This document shows, one piece after another, positions 61,536 to 64,000 of a stretch of DNA of 64,000 nt (position 1 is the stretch's first letter; each line of letters opens with the position of its first letter). A program made the translations under genes and the position numbers. Below the pieces are notes generated by a model. It made no database searches and was not told where the DNA came from. It saw nothing but the letters and a program-made list of their open reading frames with translations. Source of the DNA: Rhodovulum kholense (GTDB lineage: Bacteria > Pseudomonadota > Alphaproteobacteria > Rhodobacterales > Rhodobacteraceae); assembly GCF_003053725.1 (NCBI RefSeq), contig NZ_QAYC01000014.1:1-64000 (forward strand). Direction: 5' to 3'.

Positions 61536-62501
61536 TTACTGGATCAGCCCTGCGTCGCGGGCGATGTCGCGCAGCTCGCCGATCAGCTGCTTGACCTGGG
61601 CATCCATCTCGGGGCCCGACAGTTCCAGCGGCATCAGCCCCTTGCTTTCGCGGGCCTGCCGGTAGGCCTCGGTCTTGTAGGCGGCAGCGAAGGCGTCGGC
61701 CCAGGCCTGATAATCGGCGTCGGGCACGTTCTTGCCCATGTAGAAGCCGCGCATGATGGTCCATTCGGTGTCATAGCCCAGCTCTTTCGCCGTCGGATAG
61801 GCGTCGAAGGGCGGCTCCAGCCGCTCGGGCGCCAGCACCGCGAGGATGCGCATGCTGCCATCGCCGATATGCGCCGCCATCTCGCCCACATCGCCGGTAT
61901 AGACCTGGATCGCGCCGCCCAGCAGCCCGGCAATGGCGTCGCCGCCGCCGTCATAGGCAACATAGCGCATCTGGCGCGGATCGGCGCCGACCGATTTCAG
62001 CAACAGCGCGCCCTTCATCCAGTCCTGCGACCCGACCGAGCCGCCGGCACCGACCACGACGCTGCCGGGATCGGCCTTGAATGCGTCCATCAGCGCGCCG
62101 AGGTCGGCATAGGGGCTGTCGGCCCGCACGATCACCGCCCCGTAATCGGCGCCCGCGGTGGCCAGAAAGCGCACGTCGTTCTCGGTGAAGGTGCCGAACT
62201 TGCCGGTGGCGATGTTCAGAAGCGAGCCCGACGAGAACGCCACGATGGCGTTGGAATCGTCGGTGCGGGTGGTGTTGAACTGGTTGAAGGCCACAGCGCC
62301 GATGCCGCCCGGCATGAAGGTGACCTCGATCGGCCTGTCGAACGCGCCGTCGAGCCCCTGCTGGGCGATCCGGCAGGTCAGGTCGAACCCGCCGCCGGGC
62401 TGGGCCGGGGCCACACATTCGGGGGCGTCGATCTCGGCTAGGGCGGGCAGGGCCGCTGCCAGCGCAACACATGCCGCTGCCGCGGCGCTTTTCAGGCTCA
62501 T
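61536..62501 (-). CDS. tctC: Tripartite tricarboxylate transporter substrate-binding protein TctC
   Basis: A 321-residue Bug-type binding protein: signal peptide (AAAAACVALAAALPALAE, cleavage after about residue 22), then VAPAQPGGGFDLTCRIAQQG, the ligand-binding loop, and VVVGAGGSVGSQDWMKGALL. Ligands of this family include citrate and other carboxylates; which one cannot be told. Start MSLKSAAAAAC at 62501; the longer ORF starts in non-coding sequence. Confidence 0.9.
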   Translation of the reverse strand: MSLKSAAAAACVALAAALPALAEIDAPECVAPAQPGGGFDLTCRIAQQGLDGAFDRPIEVTFMPGGIGAVAFNQFNTTRTDDSNAIVAFSSGSLLNIATGKFGTFTENDVRFLATAGADYGAVIVRADSPYADLGALMDAFKADPGSVVVGAGGSVGSQDWMKGALLLKSVGADPRQMRYVAYDGGGDAIAGLLGGAIQVYTGDVGEMAAHIGDGSMRILAVLAPERLEPPFDAYPTAKELGYDTEWTIMRGFYMGKNVPDADYQAWADAFAAAYKTEAYRQARESKGLMPLELSGPEMDAQVKQLIGELRDIARDAGLIQ

Positions 62502-62643
62502 GGTCGTCCTCCCATCGGGACGGGCGCGGCCGAACCGGCTGCCCGCGTCTTGCGATGGGTCATTCTTCGTCGGAGGAAGGGGTTGCGTCAAGCCGCCGCA
62601 GTTTCGGCGCTGAAACACCCCTGCGTTCCGGCCGGAAGACCCC

Positions 62644-62718
62644 TGGAGCGGGCGATGAGATTCGAACTCACGACCCTTACCTTGGCAAGGTAATGCTCTA
62701 CCCCTGAGCTACGCCCGC
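62644..62718 (-). tRNA. tRNA-Gly (anticodon GCC), copy 1
   Basis: The minus-strand cloverleaf runs from GCGGGCG to CGCCCGC, discriminator T and encoded CCA. The loop TTGCCAA gives GCC. A CTTGCA-16 bp-TATAAA promoter lies just upstream (62766-62739). Confidence 0.95.
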
Positions 62719-62774
62719 ATCCGTTGGGTGAGGGGGGATTTATAAACTCCGGCCGGGCCCTGCAAGGGGAAAAT
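62644..62774 (-). repeat. 131-bp direct repeat, copy 1 (tRNA-Gly with its promoter)
   Basis: This block matches 62888-63018 with three mismatches, all outside the tRNA body. It includes the tRNA, the start region and promoter. The interval between copies is 113 bp of unrelated sequence. Confidence 0.9.
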
Positions 62775-62887
62775 CGCGGGATCGCACGGGCGCGGTCCGG
62801 CGCGCGGCGCAACGCCCGGGAGAAGCGCGCCAAAAGCCGCGAGAGCACCGGTCTGGTACCGCGACTGTCGATCCTGTCGAGAGAAAC

Positions 62888-62962
62888 TGGAGCGGGCGAT
62901 GAGATTCGAACTCACGACCCTTACCTTGGCAAGGTAATGCTCTACCCCTGAGCTACGCCCGC
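62888..62962 (-). tRNA. tRNA-Gly (anticodon GCC), copy 2
   Basis: Identical in sequence to the copy at 62644-62718 (encoded CCA, loop TTGCCAA). It has its own CTTGCA-16 bp-TATAAA promoter (63010-62983). Both copies should be transcribed. Confidence 0.95.
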
Positions 62963-63018
62963 ATCCATTGGGTGAGGGGGGATTTATAAACTCCGGCCGG
63001 AGCCTGCAAGGGGAAAAT
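62888..63018 (-). repeat. 131-bp direct repeat, copy 2 (tRNA-Gly with its promoter)
   Basis: Second copy of the block at 62644-62774. The promoter boxes are conserved, so the duplication adds a complete tRNA transcription unit. Confidence 0.9.
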
Positions 63019-63129
63019 ACGGCCCGGTGCGAAAAAACGCGGGAGATGCCGGGCGCAAGACCCGGTGCTCTCGTCGGGCCTGCCGCCCGGGCCGCCCGAC
63101 GGGGGGGGGGCGGCCCGGGCGGGCAGCGA

Positions 63130-64000
63130 TCACTCGAACTCGACCAGCAGGTCCTTGGCGTCGATCTGCTGGCCCGGGGAGACATGGACGGCCTTGATCT
63201 TGCCGTCGCGCTCGGCATGGAGCCCGGTTTCCATCTTCATCGCCTCGATGGTCAGGAGCAGGTCGCCCTCCTTGACCTCCTGCCCGGCCGCGACCGCGAC
63301 CGTGGCCACCGCCCCCGGCATCGGCGCGCCGACATGGGCGGGGTTGCCGATCTCGACCTTCGGGCGGCGGGCGACGCTGGCCTTGGCCTTGCGGTTCGGC
63401 ACCCGGATCACCCGGGGCTGGCCGTTCAGTTCGAAGAACACCCGCGCCTCGCCGTCCTCGGCGGTCTCGCCCACCGCCTGCAGCCGGATTTCCAGCGTCT
63501 TGCCGGGGTCGATCTCGGCCTCGATCTCCTCGCCCGGCTCCATCCCGTAGAAGAAGGTGCGGGTGGGCAGGGTGCGGACCGGCCCGTATTGCAGGTGCCG
63601 CGTGGCGTAATCGGTGAAGACCTTGGGATACATGAGATATCCGTTCAGGTCCTCGTTATCGAGGGTCAGATCCTCGAACTGGCCTTCGACCTCGGCGCGG
63701 ATCTTGTCGATATCGGCCGGGGGCACATGCTTGCCGGGCCGGTCGGTGAAGGGCTTTTCGCCTTTCAGGATCTTCTTCTGGATCGCCTCGGGGAAGCCGC
63801 CCGGAGGCTGGCCCAGATTGCCGCGCATCATGTCGATGACGGAATCGGGGAAGGCCACGTCGCGGTCGGGGTCCTCGACATCGGCGCGGGTCAGGCCCTG
63901 GCTGACCATCATCAGCGCCATGTCGCCCACCACCTTGGAGGACGGCGTCACCTTCACGATGTCGCCGAACATCTGGTTCACGTCGGCATAGGTCTCGGCT
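63130..64000 (-). CDS. pyc: Pyruvate carboxylase, C-terminal part (partial, runs off the right edge)
   Basis: The frame continues to the window edge without a start. The 290 visible residues cover the end of the carboxyltransferase/PYC-OADA domain (DVNQMFGDIVKVTPSSKVVG) and the biotin carrier domain with IEAMKMETGLH; the biotinylated Lys is 34 residues from the C-terminus, as usual. The enzyme carboxylates pyruvate to oxaloacetate. The GTG (V of DVNQMF) is an internal valine, not a start. Confidence 0.93.
   Translation of the reverse strand, partial: AETYADVNQMFGDIVKVTPSSKVVGDMALMMVSQGLTRADVEDPDRDVAFPDSVIDMMRGNLGQPPGGFPEAIQKKILKGEKPFTDRPGKHVPPADIDKIRAEVEGQFEDLTLDNEDLNGYLMYPKVFTDYATRHLQYGPVRTLPTRTFFYGMEPGEEIEAEIDPGKTLEIRLQAVGETAEDGEARVFFELNGQPRVIRVPNRKAKASVARRPKVEIGNPAHVGAPMPGAVATVAVAAGQEVKEGDLLLTIEAMKMETGLHAERDGKIKAVHVSPGQQIDAKDLLVEFE

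Overview
The window is GC-rich chromosomal DNA of an alphaproteobacterium, almost certainly of the family Rhodobacteraceae. Three things point there: GC-ending codons throughout, many ATGA-type operon overlaps, and gene sets typical of that family (opgGHC, the frc fructose transporter, a DUF2254 protein, an NnrU protein, a tandem glycine riboswitch before gcvTHP). I cannot fix the genus. There is no prophage, CRISPR array, plasmid module or resistance island. The only mobile DNA seen is a transposase fragment at the extreme left edge.

Layout. 1-700: IS5-type transposase fragment, a broken metallophosphoesterase and tRNA-Gln. 770-3890: kdsA with a capsule-export pair (KpsE-like and KpsT-like, without KpsM). 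4014-7048: nhaA, a uracil-DNA-glycosylase-like gene and an SseB-family gene. 7186-13754 (minus): the elongasome operon mreB-mreC-mreD-mrdA-rodA ending in a ghrA-like reductase. 13755-16740: leuA with a leucine-rich leader peptide, then a decayed sulfide:quinone oxidoreductase. 17010-26588: a B12-binding-type radical SAM protein, an 18-repeat MORN protein, nadE, a WrbA-type quinone reductase, a PfkB sugar kinase, an exported beta-lactamase-fold hydrolase, a small zincin and gltX. 26768-31372: glycine riboswitch and gcvT-gcvH-gcvP. 31430-33373: a DUF2254 protein, trxC and tRNA-Ala(CGC).

33654-40682 holds a TPR-containing regulator followed by opgG-opgH-opgC for osmoregulated periplasmic glucans; opgH appears frameshifted near its 5' end. 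40767-46421 is a sugar locus: frcB-frcC-frcA-frcK and a D-lyxose-isomerase-like gene, read away from the ROK repressor frcR across a 16-bp-arm AT-rich inverted repeat. 46487-50155 is an efflux operon (TetR, HlyD-type protein, ABC ATPase, permease) with tandem palindromes in front. 50161-53043 is a TRAP transporter. Then come a cold-shock protein, an RND efflux pair, an NnrU protein, a tctCBA tricarboxylate transporter, two near-identical tRNA-Gly(GCC) genes in a 131-bp duplication, and the 3' end of pyruvate carboxylase, cut by the window edge.

I did not find a convincing wholly new multi-gene system. The observations most worth checking are the leucine leader before leuA, the opgH frameshift at an otherwise perfectly coupled junction, the three-lesion SQR pseudogene, the frc operator, the uncharacterised radical SAM protein with CX4CX2C spacing, and the unusual regulator beside the glucan operon.
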